Positions 16,360 to 24,775 of a stretch of 64,000 bases of DNA are shown here, piece after piece; the stretch's first letter is position 1; every line of letters starts with the position of its first letter. Both the position numbers and the translations under genes were made by a program. The DNA is from Sediminibacterium sp. (GTDB lineage Bacteria > Bacteroidota > Bacteroidia > Chitinophagales > Chitinophagaceae): contig JAJTDP010000003.1 of the NCBI GenBank assembly GCA_021300455.1, positions 1-64,000 on the forward strand, given 5' to 3'. The notes beneath the pieces are model-generated. The model saw only the letters and a program-made list of their open reading frames with translations, ran no database searches and was not told the DNA's origin.

Positions 16360-18030
16360 ATGAAATTGAATATTCAACTTAAGCAGTTTAGTGTAAACTT
16401 ATTCATGATGCTAACTATGGTGATGCTAAGTTTGGCATCATTGCAGGCATATAGTCAAAATGACGATAATATTAATAGTAGAGATATTTCCTACATCACT
16501 ACTGGAGGTAAGTTACATCCCTTACAGGCAATAATGGATATTAGACATTATACCATTAAATTGGATGTAGATCTTGCAAAACAATCTATTAGTGGTTCTA
16601 CTGAAGTAAGTTTGAATTTGTCAAAGAAAACAGATACGATTTTACTGGATTTAATTCATTTATATAAGGTTACTAAAATTAAAGTGAATAATAAAATCAC
16701 TTCATTCTACCAACACGACGATAAAATATTTATTAATGTTGCTGCTGGCTTTGCGGTGGGTAATCAAAAAGTATATATTGAATATAATGGTATTCCTCCA
16801 GTGGCCATTAAACCTCCTTGGGATGGTGGATTTACATGGAAAAAAGATAGCGCAGGCTATGATTGGGTATCTATCAATATTCAAGCAGAGGGTGGAAAAA
16901 TGTATTTCCCTTCTAAGGATCATCCCAGCGACGAGCCCAATGAAGGAGTAGATTTAAAAATTACAGTGCCTTCTCATTTAGTAGTAGCAGGCCCAGGTTT
17001 ATTAATAAATACCAGCACTAAGAATAATAAGTCAACCTATCATTGGAAAACAAATTATACCATTAGCAACTATTGTATATTATTTAATATAGGTAAATAC
17101 AAAGTGTATAAAGACGAATTAACGACCATACTTGGCAATAAAGTACCTATTGAGTACTATGTATTAGAAGTTGATACCATGCATGCTAAAAAAGTAATTG
17201 CCACTAAAAAAAGAGATAACCAAATTTTAGAAAAATATTTTGGTGAATACCCATGGGCTAAAGAAAAAATAGGTATTGCTGAAGTACCTAACTCAGGCAT
17301 GGAGCATCAAACCATGATTACTTTTGATAATAAGTTTATTTATAAAACCATTAATGGCCAAGAGTATTCTGACAACTTATTTCATGAATATGCACATGAG
17401 TGGTGGGCGAATAAAGTAACCAATAAGGACTGGGGCCATATGTGGATCCAAGAAGGTATTGGTACTTATGCTGAAGCATTGGCAATGTTAGAAATTGGAG
17501 GCGAACCTGCTTACGATGAAATTATTGCTGGTCATAGACGTAATTCAAGAAATAAATTTGCCATTGTTCCTGCAGGTGATGAAATTACAGAAAGAGAAGT
17601 ATACGCTGGTGGAGATATTTATGGTAAAGGTTCTTTTTTCATGCATAGTTTAAGATACTTAATTGGAGATGAAATCTTCTTCCCTACTTTAAAAAAATTA
17701 GCGACCGAACCACAGTATACTTATGACAATTTTGTTACTACAATGGATGTAGAAAAATTATTTAGTACAGCTTCAGGTAAAGACTTAAAACCATTCTTTG
17801 ATTTCTTTTTACGCACTACCAATGTTTTAGACATAACAGTGAAAGAAGTGGGTTTTCAAAAATTCCAAATCAAACAAAACAATTTCTTTATGCCTTTGCC
17901 TTTTGAAATTACCGCTAATGGTCAAACTAAGCGTACCATTATTCCTTCTGAAGGTATTGTAGTGAATTCGGCCCTTGTTCCTCAGGTGGATGCTAAAGGA
18001 AATTATTTGAAAAAAGTAACGCTACAATAA
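16360..18030 (+). CDS. Secreted M1 family metallopeptidase (GMEHQ type)
   Basis: A 556-residue zinc aminopeptidase-like protein with an N-terminal signal peptide (about 1-33, ending LASLQAYSQ). The N-terminal beta domain is followed by the exopeptidase signature as NSGMEHQTM near residue 310 and the zinc site HEYAH (342-346), with Glu365 exactly 18 residues on (WIQEGIGTYAE): HEXXH-x18-E is intact. The catalytic-domain tyrosine likely lies in GGDIYGKGSFF. Shorter than classical aminopeptidase N, lacking the long C-terminal helical domain. It is followed 35 bp later by a second M1 gene. Confidence 0.93.
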   Translation: MKLNIQLKQFSVNLFMMLTMVMLSLASLQAYSQNDDNINSRDISYITTGGKLHPLQAIMDIRHYTIKLDVDLAKQSISGSTEVSLNLSKKTDTILLDLIHLYKVTKIKVNNKITSFYQHDDKIFINVAAGFAVGNQKVYIEYNGIPPVAIKPPWDGGFTWKKDSAGYDWVSINIQAEGGKMYFPSKDHPSDEPNEGVDLKITVPSHLVVAGPGLLINTSTKNNKSTYHWKTNYTISNYCILFNIGKYKVYKDELTTILGNKVPIEYYVLEVDTMHAKKVIATKKRDNQILEKYFGEYPWAKEKIGIAEVPNSGMEHQTMITFDNKFIYKTINGQEYSDNLFHEYAHEWWANKVTNKDWGHMWIQEGIGTYAEALAMLEIGGEPAYDEIIAGHRRNSRNKFAIVPAGDEITEREVYAGGDIYGKGSFFMHSLRYLIGDEIFFPTLKKLATEPQYTYDNFVTTMDVEKLFSTASGKDLKPFFDFFLRTTNVLDITVKEVGFQKFQIKQNNFFMPLPFEITANGQTKRTIIPSEGIVVNSALVPQVDAKGNYLKKVTLQ

Positions 18031-18065
18031 TATATTTAATAAAAATATACAATACCAATAGCCTA

Positions 18066-19703
18066 ATGAAAAAAATTATTATTTTATGTACAACAACCTT
18101 ACTCTTTGTTTTACCTCTTATATCGAAAGCTGATACCTACCCTATTAATAAAAACATAGATGTAAAGCATTATGTATTTAATTTAAGTTTATCAGATGCA
18201 GATAATGAAATTACAGGAACAGCACTAGTTACAGTAAATTTCAAAGAAGCAGGTATGCAAAATTTTCGTCTTGACTTTATTAATAAAACAAGTGTAAGAC
18301 AAGATAAAGGTATGGTGGTAGATGCAGTAAGTGTTAATAATGCTGCTGTAGACTATACGCATGGAAATGATGAACTAATTATTAGTTTGCCAGCCCCTTC
18401 TACTAAAAATCAAACACTAACATTTAACATTCGATACCATGGTATTCCATACGATGGTTTAAGAATAGGTAACACTAAATTTGGTGACCGTAGTTTTTTT
18501 AATGAGAACTGGCCTAATCGTGGAAGACATTGGCTGCCTATCATTGATCATCCACATGATAAAGCCAGTTCTGAATTTATAGTAAGAGCACCTTCACATT
18601 ATAAAGTAGTATCCAATGGTTTATTATTAGAAGAAATTGAATTAGGTAATAGTACCAGACTTACTCATTGGAAACAATCTGTGCCTGTTTCTTCTTGGTT
18701 ATTTGTTTTAGGGGTAGCTGATTTTGCTGTGAAATATGTAGATGAATTCAGGGGAAAATCAATTCAGACTTGGGTATATGCAAAAAATAGAGAAGCAGGA
18801 TTTTACGATTTTGATGAACCTACTAAAAAGGTTTTAGAATTCTATACTAATTATGTGGGCCCTTATGCTTATGAGAAATTAGCGAATATTCAAACCCCTA
18901 GTGTAAATGGTGGTATGGAAACTTCTTCTGCTATATTTTATGGAGAAGATTTAGTAACGGGTAAAAGAGATGAAAGAACGAGAAATGTAGTCATTCATGA
19001 AATTGCGCATCAATGGTTTGGTAATGCTATTACTGAAAATACTTGGGACGATGCGTGGCTTAGCGAAGGCTTTGCAACTTTCTTTACTTTATTATTTATT
19101 GAAAATGAATACGGCAAAGAAGAATATATCAAAGGCATTATTAAAGCTAGAAAATCTGTTTATGATATGTCGGTTAAAATGCCTGATTTTAGTATTGTAA
19201 GTAATAGAACTGCAGAAAAAGAAGATGTAACTAGCGGCATCACTTATCAAAAAGGAGCCTGGGTAATTCATATGTTAAGAGATTTAATGGGAGAAAAGAA
19301 TTTCAAAAAAGGGATTCAAAACTATTATGCCAAGTATTTTAATGACAATACCAACACCGGTGAATTTAGAGCAGAAATGGAAAAAGTTTCTGGTAAGGAT
19401 TTAAAATTATTTTTTAATCAGTGGTTGTATCAGCCAGTGAACCCTACTATCAATGCCAGTTGGACTTATAATGCAAGTACAAATCAATTGAATGTAAAAT
19501 TACATCAAGCACAAAATTATTTATATAATGTTCCAGTTGAGATTGGCTATTATAAAAAAGGTGCAAACACCCCTACTATACTTACTATGAATTTGAAAGA
19601 GAAAGATCAGGTGTATAGTTTTCCTTTAGCGTCTTCGCCTGAGAAACTAGAATTAGATCCTAGGAATGTACTTTTGAATGATGGGAAGATGAGTAAGGAG
19701 TAG
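18066..19703 (+). CDS. Secreted M1 family metallopeptidase (GGMET type)
   Basis: A 545-residue paralogue of the preceding gene. Its signal peptide is MKKIIILCTTTLLFVLPLISKA. The exopeptidase loop is NGGMETSSA near residue 280, and HEIAH (311-315) is followed by the third zinc ligand in WLSEGFATFF after 18 residues. TYQKGAWVIHMLRDLMG provides the expected Tyr region. The GMET loop is closer to the classical GAMEN signature than the GMEHQ of its neighbour, so the two enzymes probably differ in substrate. Likely extracytoplasmic peptide scavenging. A hairpin follows 18 bp downstream. Confidence 0.93.
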   Translation: MKKIIILCTTTLLFVLPLISKADTYPINKNIDVKHYVFNLSLSDADNEITGTALVTVNFKEAGMQNFRLDFINKTSVRQDKGMVVDAVSVNNAAVDYTHGNDELIISLPAPSTKNQTLTFNIRYHGIPYDGLRIGNTKFGDRSFFNENWPNRGRHWLPIIDHPHDKASSEFIVRAPSHYKVVSNGLLLEEIELGNSTRLTHWKQSVPVSSWLFVLGVADFAVKYVDEFRGKSIQTWVYAKNREAGFYDFDEPTKKVLEFYTNYVGPYAYEKLANIQTPSVNGGMETSSAIFYGEDLVTGKRDERTRNVVIHEIAHQWFGNAITENTWDDAWLSEGFATFFTLLFIENEYGKEEYIKGIIKARKSVYDMSVKMPDFSIVSNRTAEKEDVTSGITYQKGAWVIHMLRDLMGEKNFKKGIQNYYAKYFNDNTNTGEFRAEMEKVSGKDLKLFFNQWLYQPVNPTINASWTYNASTNQLNVKLHQAQNYLYNVPVEIGYYKKGANTPTILTMNLKEKDQVYSFPLASSPEKLELDPRNVLLNDGKMSKE

Positions 19704-19720
19704 GAATTTTTAAAATAAGT

Positions 19721-19757
19721 AAAGAGGATTACCTCACTTCGTTCGGTTATCCTTTTT
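19721..19757 (+). terminator. Terminator hairpin after M1 peptidase pair
   Basis: AGGATTACC / GGTTATCCT (one T-T mismatch) can be extended by an A-rich/T-rich base and is followed by a T run. The loop contains CTTCGTTC. Confidence 0.75.
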
Positions 19758-19776
19758 CTCATATTTTACAAATATA

Positions 19777-19818
19777 GTAAAGTGGATGGCCGTCGCTTCG
19801 CTCCGGCTTCCTCTTTAC
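19777..19818. repeat. Second hairpin (imperfect inverted repeat)
   Basis: GTAAAG...GGCCG pairs with CGG...CTTTAC around a GTCGCTTCGCTC loop similar to the loop of the first hairpin. It is not followed by a T tract, so it is not an obvious terminator. Confidence 0.55.
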
Positions 19819-19844
19819 CCTCAGTGCAAAAGCATAAAAACAAC

Positions 19845-19875
19845 AGCCTATTTCATTTCATTCAATAGGCTTTTT
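19845..19875 (+). terminator. Third hairpin with T tail
   Basis: AGCCTATT (19845-19852) pairs with AATAGGCT (19864-19871) and is followed by TTTTT. Its 3' arm can alternatively pair with the 5' arm of the hairpin at 19931-19960. Confidence 0.65.
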
Positions 19876-19932
19876 GTTATTTAACTCTTTCGCTATTCCA
19901 AGCAAGCTTGAATAGCTCATTCGTTAAATAAC
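19876..19932. repeat. Long two-part inverted repeat
   Basis: The outer arms GTTATTTAAC / GTTAAATAAC are perfect (10 bp). A symmetric 6-nt by 6-nt internal loop (tctttc / tcattc) follows, then the inner arms GCTATTCcAAGC / GCTTGAATAGC with one bulged C and a 2-nt loop. The outer arms extend further into flanking GGCTTTtt... / ...AAAGCC, which would unfold the hairpins on either side. Confidence 0.75.
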
Positions 19933-19960
19933 AAAGCCATCTCTTGCGAGATGGCTTTGT
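19931..19960. terminator. Perfect hairpin next to tRNA-Pro
   Basis: ACAAAGCCATCTC / GAGATGGCTTTGT with a TTGC loop is a 13-bp stem. The plus strand continues into TTTCTTTTTT. On the minus strand it lies just downstream of tRNA-Pro and is followed by TTATTT, so it is likely that tRNA's terminator. Confidence 0.8.
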
Positions 19961-19969
19961 TTTCTTTTT

Positions 19970-20046
19970 TGGTCGGGTGAACAGGATTTGAACCTGCGAC
20001 CACACGCCCCCCAGACGTGTACGCTACCGGACTGCGCTACCACCCG
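19970..20046 (-). tRNA. tRNA-Pro (anticodon GGG)
   Basis: The minus strand folds as a standard cloverleaf. Acceptor CGGGTGG pairs with TCACCCG (one G-T). The D arm begins TAGCGCAGTCCGGTAGC. Anticodon stem CACGT/GCGTG closes the loop CTGGGGG with anticodon GGG, and the T arm is GCAGG-TTCAAAT-CCTGT. Discriminator A is followed by an encoded CCA (19970-19972), which I include. Confidence 0.95.
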
Positions 20047-20129
20047 AAGTCTTCTAAGCTAATTCCAAGTTTTACTGAATTTCAAGCTATTGAACTGATT
20101 TTGAAGCTAAAATCACAGGATTTGGGGGG

Positions 20130-20137
20130 CAAATATA
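20130..20137 (-). promoter_or_regulatory. -7 element, probably for tRNA-Pro
   Basis: The minus strand reads TATATTTG, 84 nt upstream of the tRNA-Pro 5' end, in the region shared with the divergent pyrC-like gene. Confidence 0.4.
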
Positions 20138-20187
20138 AGCCTAAATAGAAAAATCGGGGTATATTGCATTAAAATTATAAAGGCACG

Positions 20188-21453
20188 ATGACAATTCTTC
20201 TACGACAAGTCAAAATTGCAGATACAAAGTCGCCTTTTAATGGCTTGGTTAAAGACATTCTTCTCCATGATCATCAAATCATCTCCATTTCAGATAAATA
20301 CAAAGGCGAAGCAGATCAAATCATAGAATTAAAGAATGCATTTGTAAGCCCTGGTTTTGTAGACCCCTTTGTACATTTCTGTGATCCAGGAATGGAACAT
20401 AGAGAAAATTTACAATCAGGCGCTGAAGCGGCTCAACAAGGAGGCTTCACCACCGTATTTGTAATTCCCAATACACAACCCGTTATTGATACAAAGTCTC
20501 AAGTGACTTATATCAAACAACATAGTCAAGACTTAGCTATTCATATCCTACCCATTGGTGCGCTATCTAAAAAATTAGAAGGCAAAGATTTAGCAGAAAT
20601 GATTGACATGCATACTAATGGTGCTGTAGCTTTCAGTGATGGTTTATACCCAGTACAATCTACCCTACTATTTTTAAAAGGCTTACAATATGTAAAAGCC
20701 TTTGATGGTGTGGTGATACAAATGCCTATCGATAAAAGCTTAAGTAGTTTAGGATTAATGAACGAAGGAATTGTATCTACAAGATTAGGACTACCGGGTA
20801 TACCCGCTATTGCAGAAGAATTAATTATACAAAGAGATATTGAATTACTAAAATATACGAACTCTAAATTACATATTGCGGGAGTTAGTACTGCTAAAGG
20901 AATTACTTTAATAGCAGCTGCTAAAAAAGAAGGACTTCAAATTACTTGTAGTGTCACCCCTTATCATTTATTCTTTACAGAAGAAGATTTAAATGACTAC
21001 GATACTTTATTAAAAGTGTTTCCACCACTAAGAACTAAAGAGGATCAAAAAGCTTTAATCACTGCTGTTGAAAACGGCACGGTTGATTGCATTAGCACAC
21101 ATCATATGCCTCAGGATTGGGATGGTAAAACCATTGAATTTGAAAATGCGAAAGCAGGAATAGCTTCAATTGAAACAAGTTTTGCAGCTGTGAAGCAAGC
21201 TATACCTTCTTTATCTGAAGTAAGATTATCTGAATTGTTTTCAAGTACTGCTAGAAATATTTTCAACCTTTCATCAGCAACTATTGTAGAAGGCGCTGAA
21301 GCGGAACTAACCCTATTTAGCACAAAAGAAAGTACAAACTTAGCAAAAGAAAATTCTAAAAGTAAGTCTGCCAACTCTCCTTTCTGGAACATTGACTTGT
21401 CTGGTAAAATTTTAGGAACTTATGTTAAAGGCAAGCTGTCAATCAATAAATAA
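20188..21453 (+). CDS. Dihydroorotase-like amidohydrolase lacking catalytic metal ligands (PyrC'-type)
   Basis: A 421-residue homologue of type I dihydroorotase. Overall similarity is clear (SPGFVDPFVHFCDPGMEHREN near residue 55, HILPIGALSKKLEGKDL near 120, AVAFSDG near 148), but the catalytic residues are mostly replaced. The HxH metal pair reads F-V-H, the substrate Arg after it is Cys, HCED-type motif reads QMPID, the metal His of the HVST strand is Gly (LHIAGVST), and the TDHAPH Asp is His (STHHMPQ). It is therefore unlikely to hydrolyse dihydroorotate by itself. Similar inactive PyrC' proteins act as structural partners of aspartate carbamoyltransferase. Automated annotation would call it pyrC. 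Confidence 0.85.
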   Translation: MTILLRQVKIADTKSPFNGLVKDILLHDHQIISISDKYKGEADQIIELKNAFVSPGFVDPFVHFCDPGMEHRENLQSGAEAAQQGGFTTVFVIPNTQPVIDTKSQVTYIKQHSQDLAIHILPIGALSKKLEGKDLAEMIDMHTNGAVAFSDGLYPVQSTLLFLKGLQYVKAFDGVVIQMPIDKSLSSLGLMNEGIVSTRLGLPGIPAIAEELIIQRDIELLKYTNSKLHIAGVSTAKGITLIAAAKKEGLQITCSVTPYHLFFTEEDLNDYDTLLKVFPPLRTKEDQKALITAVENGTVDCISTHHMPQDWDGKTIEFENAKAGIASIETSFAAVKQAIPSLSEVRLSELFSSTARNIFNLSSATIVEGAEAELTLFSTKESTNLAKENSKSKSANSPFWNIDLSGKILGTYVKGKLSINK

Positions 21454-21513
21454 TTTCTTAATAAAATCAATTCTAATAAATCATTACTCTAATAAAATCT
21501 AATAAATAAAATC

Positions 21514-22053
21514 ATGGAAAATATAAATACAACAAATACACAAATTACTACACATATTTTCAAAGGTTTAATATTAAGTGCTTTTTCTATTGTATTTAGT
21601 GTGGTGATGTATGTATTTAATTTATTCGAGTACAGCTGGTTAACTTGGGTGAGCACAGTTGTAATAATGGGAGGCATCATTTATGGTAACATTCTTTATG
21701 CGAATCAAAATAACAATAATGTAACTTTTGGTAATTTATTTGCACATGGTTTTAAAACCACTGCAGTTTTAATAGTCATCACTACTGCTTACACGCTACT
21801 TGCCTTTAAAGTTTTATTTCCTGATATGATTGATATTATTTTAGAAATATCTAGAAAGCAAATGCTAGAGAATCCTAAGATGACAGACGAAATGATTGAG
21901 CAAGCAATGAGCATGACAAAGAAATTCTTTATTCCTTTTGCAATTGGGGGTACCATTCTAGGAACAGGTTTTACAGGTGCTATTGCATCGCTCATTGGTG
22001 CAGGTGTTTCAAAAAAGAATCCTATTGACCCTTTCTCTAATCCTGCTTCTTAA
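21514..22053 (+). CDS. DUF4199 family membrane protein
   Basis: A 179-residue inner-membrane protein with four predicted helices (about 14-32, 42-62, 73-95 and 140-165) and a charged loop at about 103-130. The match to DUF4199 is by length, helix spacing and the conserved-looking VTFGNLFAHGFKTT segment. Function is unknown. In Bacteroidetes it commonly precedes a family 2 glycosyltransferase, as here (9 bp gap), and so is probably cotranscribed with the polysaccharide genes that follow. The upstream 60 bp is rich in repeated CTAATAAA. Confidence 0.8.
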   Translation: MENINTTNTQITTHIFKGLILSAFSIVFSVVMYVFNLFEYSWLTWVSTVVIMGGIIYGNILYANQNNNNVTFGNLFAHGFKTTAVLIVITTAYTLLAFKVLFPDMIDIILEISRKQMLENPKMTDEMIEQAMSMTKKFFIPFAIGGTILGTGFTGAIASLIGAGVSKKNPIDPFSNPAS

Positions 22054-22062
22054 TAAAAGAAT

Positions 22063-23010
22063 ATGCAAATTTCTGTAGTTATACCTTTATTTAACGAAGC
22101 TGAATCATTGCCTGAATTAATGCAGTGGATTGACCGAGTGATGCAAGCAAATAATTATTCTTATGAAGTAATCATGGTGGATGATGGCAGTAAGGATAAT
22201 AGCTGGCAAACTATAGAAACTTTAAGATCTACCTACGCTTCTTTAAAAGGTATTAAATTTCAACGTAATTACGGAAAGTCTGCAGCTTTGAATGAAGGCT
22301 TTAAAATGGCCCAAGGTGACATTGTAGTAACCATGGATGCCGACTTACAAGACTCCCCTGACGAGATTCCTGAATTTTATGATATGATTACCAAAGATGG
22401 TTATCATTTAGTAAGTGGATGGAAGAAAAAAAGATATGATAATACTTTCACTAAGAATATTCCTTCGAAAATTTATAATGCGGTTGCGAGAAGAAGTTCT
22501 GGTATCAACTTACACGATTTTAACTGTGGTATTAAGGCCTATCAATTAAAAGTGATAAAAAGTATTGAAGTATTTGGAGAGATGCACCGTTACATTCCTA
22601 TTTTAGCTAAATGGGCTGGATTTAGTAAAATTGGTGAGAAAGTAGTGGTACATCAAGCTAGAAAATACGGTACTACTAAATTTGGTTGGGAGCGTTTTGT
22701 AAATGGTTTTTTAGACTTAATGACCATTCAATTTTTATCAAAGTTTGGTAAAAAGCCCATGCAATTTTTTGGTTTAATTGGAAGCTTGTTTTTCTTAATT
22801 GGTTTAATTTCTTTTGGCAATATTGTTTTTGATAAATTTATGAATCCCGATTTTTCAGTCACTAATAAACCTGCATTTTATATTGCCTTGGTTTCTATGA
22901 TCATAGGTGTTCAATTATTTTTAGCTGGTTTCATTGCAGAATTAGTGAATCGTAGTGCAGTGGATAGAAATACCTATTTAATTGAAGATAAACTTGGTTT
23001 CAATAGCTAA
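22063..23010 (+). CDS. Family 2 glycosyltransferase with C-terminal membrane helices (ArnC/GtrB type)
   Basis: A 315-residue enzyme predicted to transfer a sugar from a nucleotide donor to a polyprenyl phosphate at the inner membrane. The GT-A fold is visible: SVVIPLFNEAESL, VDDGSKDNSW near residue 42, then TMDADLQDSPDEIP near 88 (DxD-type metal site), followed by HDFNCGIKAY near 145. Two C-terminal membrane helices (about 235-260 and 270-295) fit the GtrB/ArnC topology. The sugar is not determinable. It is second in a run of DUF4199, GT2, GT4, gmhA and gmhB. Confidence 0.9.
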   Translation: MQISVVIPLFNEAESLPELMQWIDRVMQANNYSYEVIMVDDGSKDNSWQTIETLRSTYASLKGIKFQRNYGKSAALNEGFKMAQGDIVVTMDADLQDSPDEIPEFYDMITKDGYHLVSGWKKKRYDNTFTKNIPSKIYNAVARRSSGINLHDFNCGIKAYQLKVIKSIEVFGEMHRYIPILAKWAGFSKIGEKVVVHQARKYGTTKFGWERFVNGFLDLMTIQFLSKFGKKPMQFFGLIGSLFFLIGLISFGNIVFDKFMNPDFSVTNKPAFYIALVSMIIGVQLFLAGFIAELVNRSAVDRNTYLIEDKLGFNS

Positions 23011-23026
23011 TTAATAATCTTTTCAA

Positions 23027-24151
23027 ATGAATAAGAAAGTGATTATTATAGGATCTGCTTGGCCATTAAGAGCAGGAGGATTAGCCACTTTTAATGAGCG
23101 ATTAGCCAAACAGTTTATCGAGGAAGGTTTTGATACCTTTATTTATACTTTCTCTTTACAATACCCTAGTTTCTTGTTTCCAGGTTCTACGCAGTTATCT
23201 AATGAGCCTGCTCCCGCTCATTTAAAAATTAAGGCCTGTATTAACTCCATTAATCCGTTGAATTGGATGAAAGTTGGAAATGAACTTAAAAACTTAAAAC
23301 CCGATTTCATTGTAGTTCGTTTTTGGATGCCCTTTTTTGGCCCTTGCTTAGGAACCATATTAAGAATAGTAAACCGTAATAAATTTACTCAAATAATTTG
23401 CATTGCAGACAATGTCATACCCCATGAGAAAAGAATAGGTGATAAAGTTTTAACAAAGTATTTCTTTTCCTCTATTCACCGATTTGTTACGATGAGTGAA
23501 AAGGTGAATAAGGATTTAAAAACATTTACCCAAAAGCCATCTATTAATTTAGTACACCCTATTTATGATAACTTTGGAGATATTGTTTCTAAAGAAGAAG
23601 CGCGTAAGTATTTAGACTTACCTGTGAATGAAAAAATTATCTTATTTTTTGGCTTTATTCGTAAATATAAAGGCTTGGACTTATTATTAGAAGCCATGAA
23701 CGATATACGCATCAAAGAAGCTAATATTAAGTTATTAATAGCAGGCGAGTTTTATGATAACAAAGAAGAATATGAAACTATTATTTCGAAATATAATTTA
23801 GCTAAATCATTATACTTAAGAACCCAATTTATTGATAATAGTGAAGTAAAATATTATGTAGGCGCTGCCGATTTTGTGATTCAACCCTATAAGCATGCTA
23901 CTCAAAGTGGTGTTACTCCACTGGCCTATCATTTTGAAAAGCCTATGCTGGTCACCAATGTGGGAGGCCTTGCAGATTTAGTTCCTCATTTAAAAGTAGG
24001 CATAGTTACGGAACCTAATTCCAATGCTATAGCCTCAGGTATTATACAATTGTATGAATTAGGAGAAACCCATTTTTTAAAGCAACTTTGTGAAGAAAAA
24101 AAGAAGTTGAGCTGGGATAAATTAACAGCAGCAATTATTGAAAATAAATAG
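23027..24151 (+). CDS. Family 4 glycosyltransferase (GT-B fold)
   Basis: A 374-residue glycosyltransferase. The N-terminus VIIIGSAWPLRAGGLATFNERLA holds the GT-B acceptor-side glycine loop, and the C-terminal donor domain includes ILFFGFIRKYKGLDLLLEAM near residue 205 and QPYKHATQSGVTPLAYHFEKPMLVTNVGG near 285, where an E-x7-E-like element is replaced by QSGVTPLAY. It probably adds a sugar to a lipid-linked or surface glycan. It lies 16 bp after the GT2 gene and upstream of the heptose genes; the specific substrate is unknown. Confidence 0.88.
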   Translation: MNKKVIIIGSAWPLRAGGLATFNERLAKQFIEEGFDTFIYTFSLQYPSFLFPGSTQLSNEPAPAHLKIKACINSINPLNWMKVGNELKNLKPDFIVVRFWMPFFGPCLGTILRIVNRNKFTQIICIADNVIPHEKRIGDKVLTKYFFSSIHRFVTMSEKVNKDLKTFTQKPSINLVHPIYDNFGDIVSKEEARKYLDLPVNEKIILFFGFIRKYKGLDLLLEAMNDIRIKEANIKLLIAGEFYDNKEEYETIISKYNLAKSLYLRTQFIDNSEVKYYVGAADFVIQPYKHATQSGVTPLAYHFEKPMLVTNVGGLADLVPHLKVGIVTEPNSNAIASGIIQLYELGETHFLKQLCEEKKKLSWDKLTAAIIENK

Positions 24152-24190
24152 ACTGAATATTAGATAAATAAATACAGTAGAATTAAACAT

Positions 24191-24766
24191 ATGCAAACAA
24201 AAATTAACAGTATCATTAATGCTTCTATTCAAGTGAAGCAAGACATTATAGAAAAAGGTGAATTAGCAGCTACACTTGAAAAAGTTATTGTAGTAATCAC
24301 TCAAGCCTTTAAAAATGGCAATAGTGTGTATTTTGCAGGTAATGGAGGAAGTGCTGCAGATGCACAACATTTAGCTGCTGAATTTTCTGGACGTTTTTAC
24401 AAAGACCGTAAGGCCTTGCCTTCTGAAGCCTTACATTGCAATACTTCTTATTTAACGGCAGTAGCCAACGATTATAGTTACGATGTTATTTATTCAAGAC
24501 TTATCGAAGGTTTAGCTAAACCAGGAGATGTATTAGTTGGTTTAAGCACATCAGGTAATTCGGCTAATATTGTAAAAGCCTTTGAGAAATCCAAAGAATT
24601 AAAAGTTATTACCATTGGTTTTACGGGTGCAGCCGGTGGTAAAATGAAAGAATTAAGTGACTATTTAATTAATGTGCCTTCTACCGATACCCCTCGTATA
24701 CAAGAAAGTCATATTTTACTAGGCCATATCATTTGTGAATTAGTGGAGAAAAATATCTTCGGATAA
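24191..24766 (+). CDS. gmhA: Sedoheptulose-7-phosphate isomerase
   Basis: A SIS-domain isomerase that converts sedoheptulose 7-phosphate to glycero-manno-heptose 7-phosphate for surface heptose. It has 191 residues, with YFAGNGGSAADAQHLAAEFSGRF near residue 50, the GLSTSGNSANIVKA sugar-phosphate loop near 118 and the C-terminal QESHILLGHIICELVE helix, all typical of GmhA. gmhB follows 9 bp later. The kinase and nucleotidyltransferase of the pathway (hddA/hddC or hldE) are not in the window. Confidence 0.94.
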   Translation: MQTKINSIINASIQVKQDIIEKGELAATLEKVIVVITQAFKNGNSVYFAGNGGSAADAQHLAAEFSGRFYKDRKALPSEALHCNTSYLTAVANDYSYDVIYSRLIEGLAKPGDVLVGLSTSGNSANIVKAFEKSKELKVITIGFTGAAGGKMKELSDYLINVPSTDTPRIQESHILLGHIICELVEKNIFG

Positions 24767-24775
24767 TTACACCAT

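Noticed and set aside
19704-19965. CRISPR array
   Set aside because: The hairpins differ in sequence and length and there are no regularly spaced identical repeats or cas genes.
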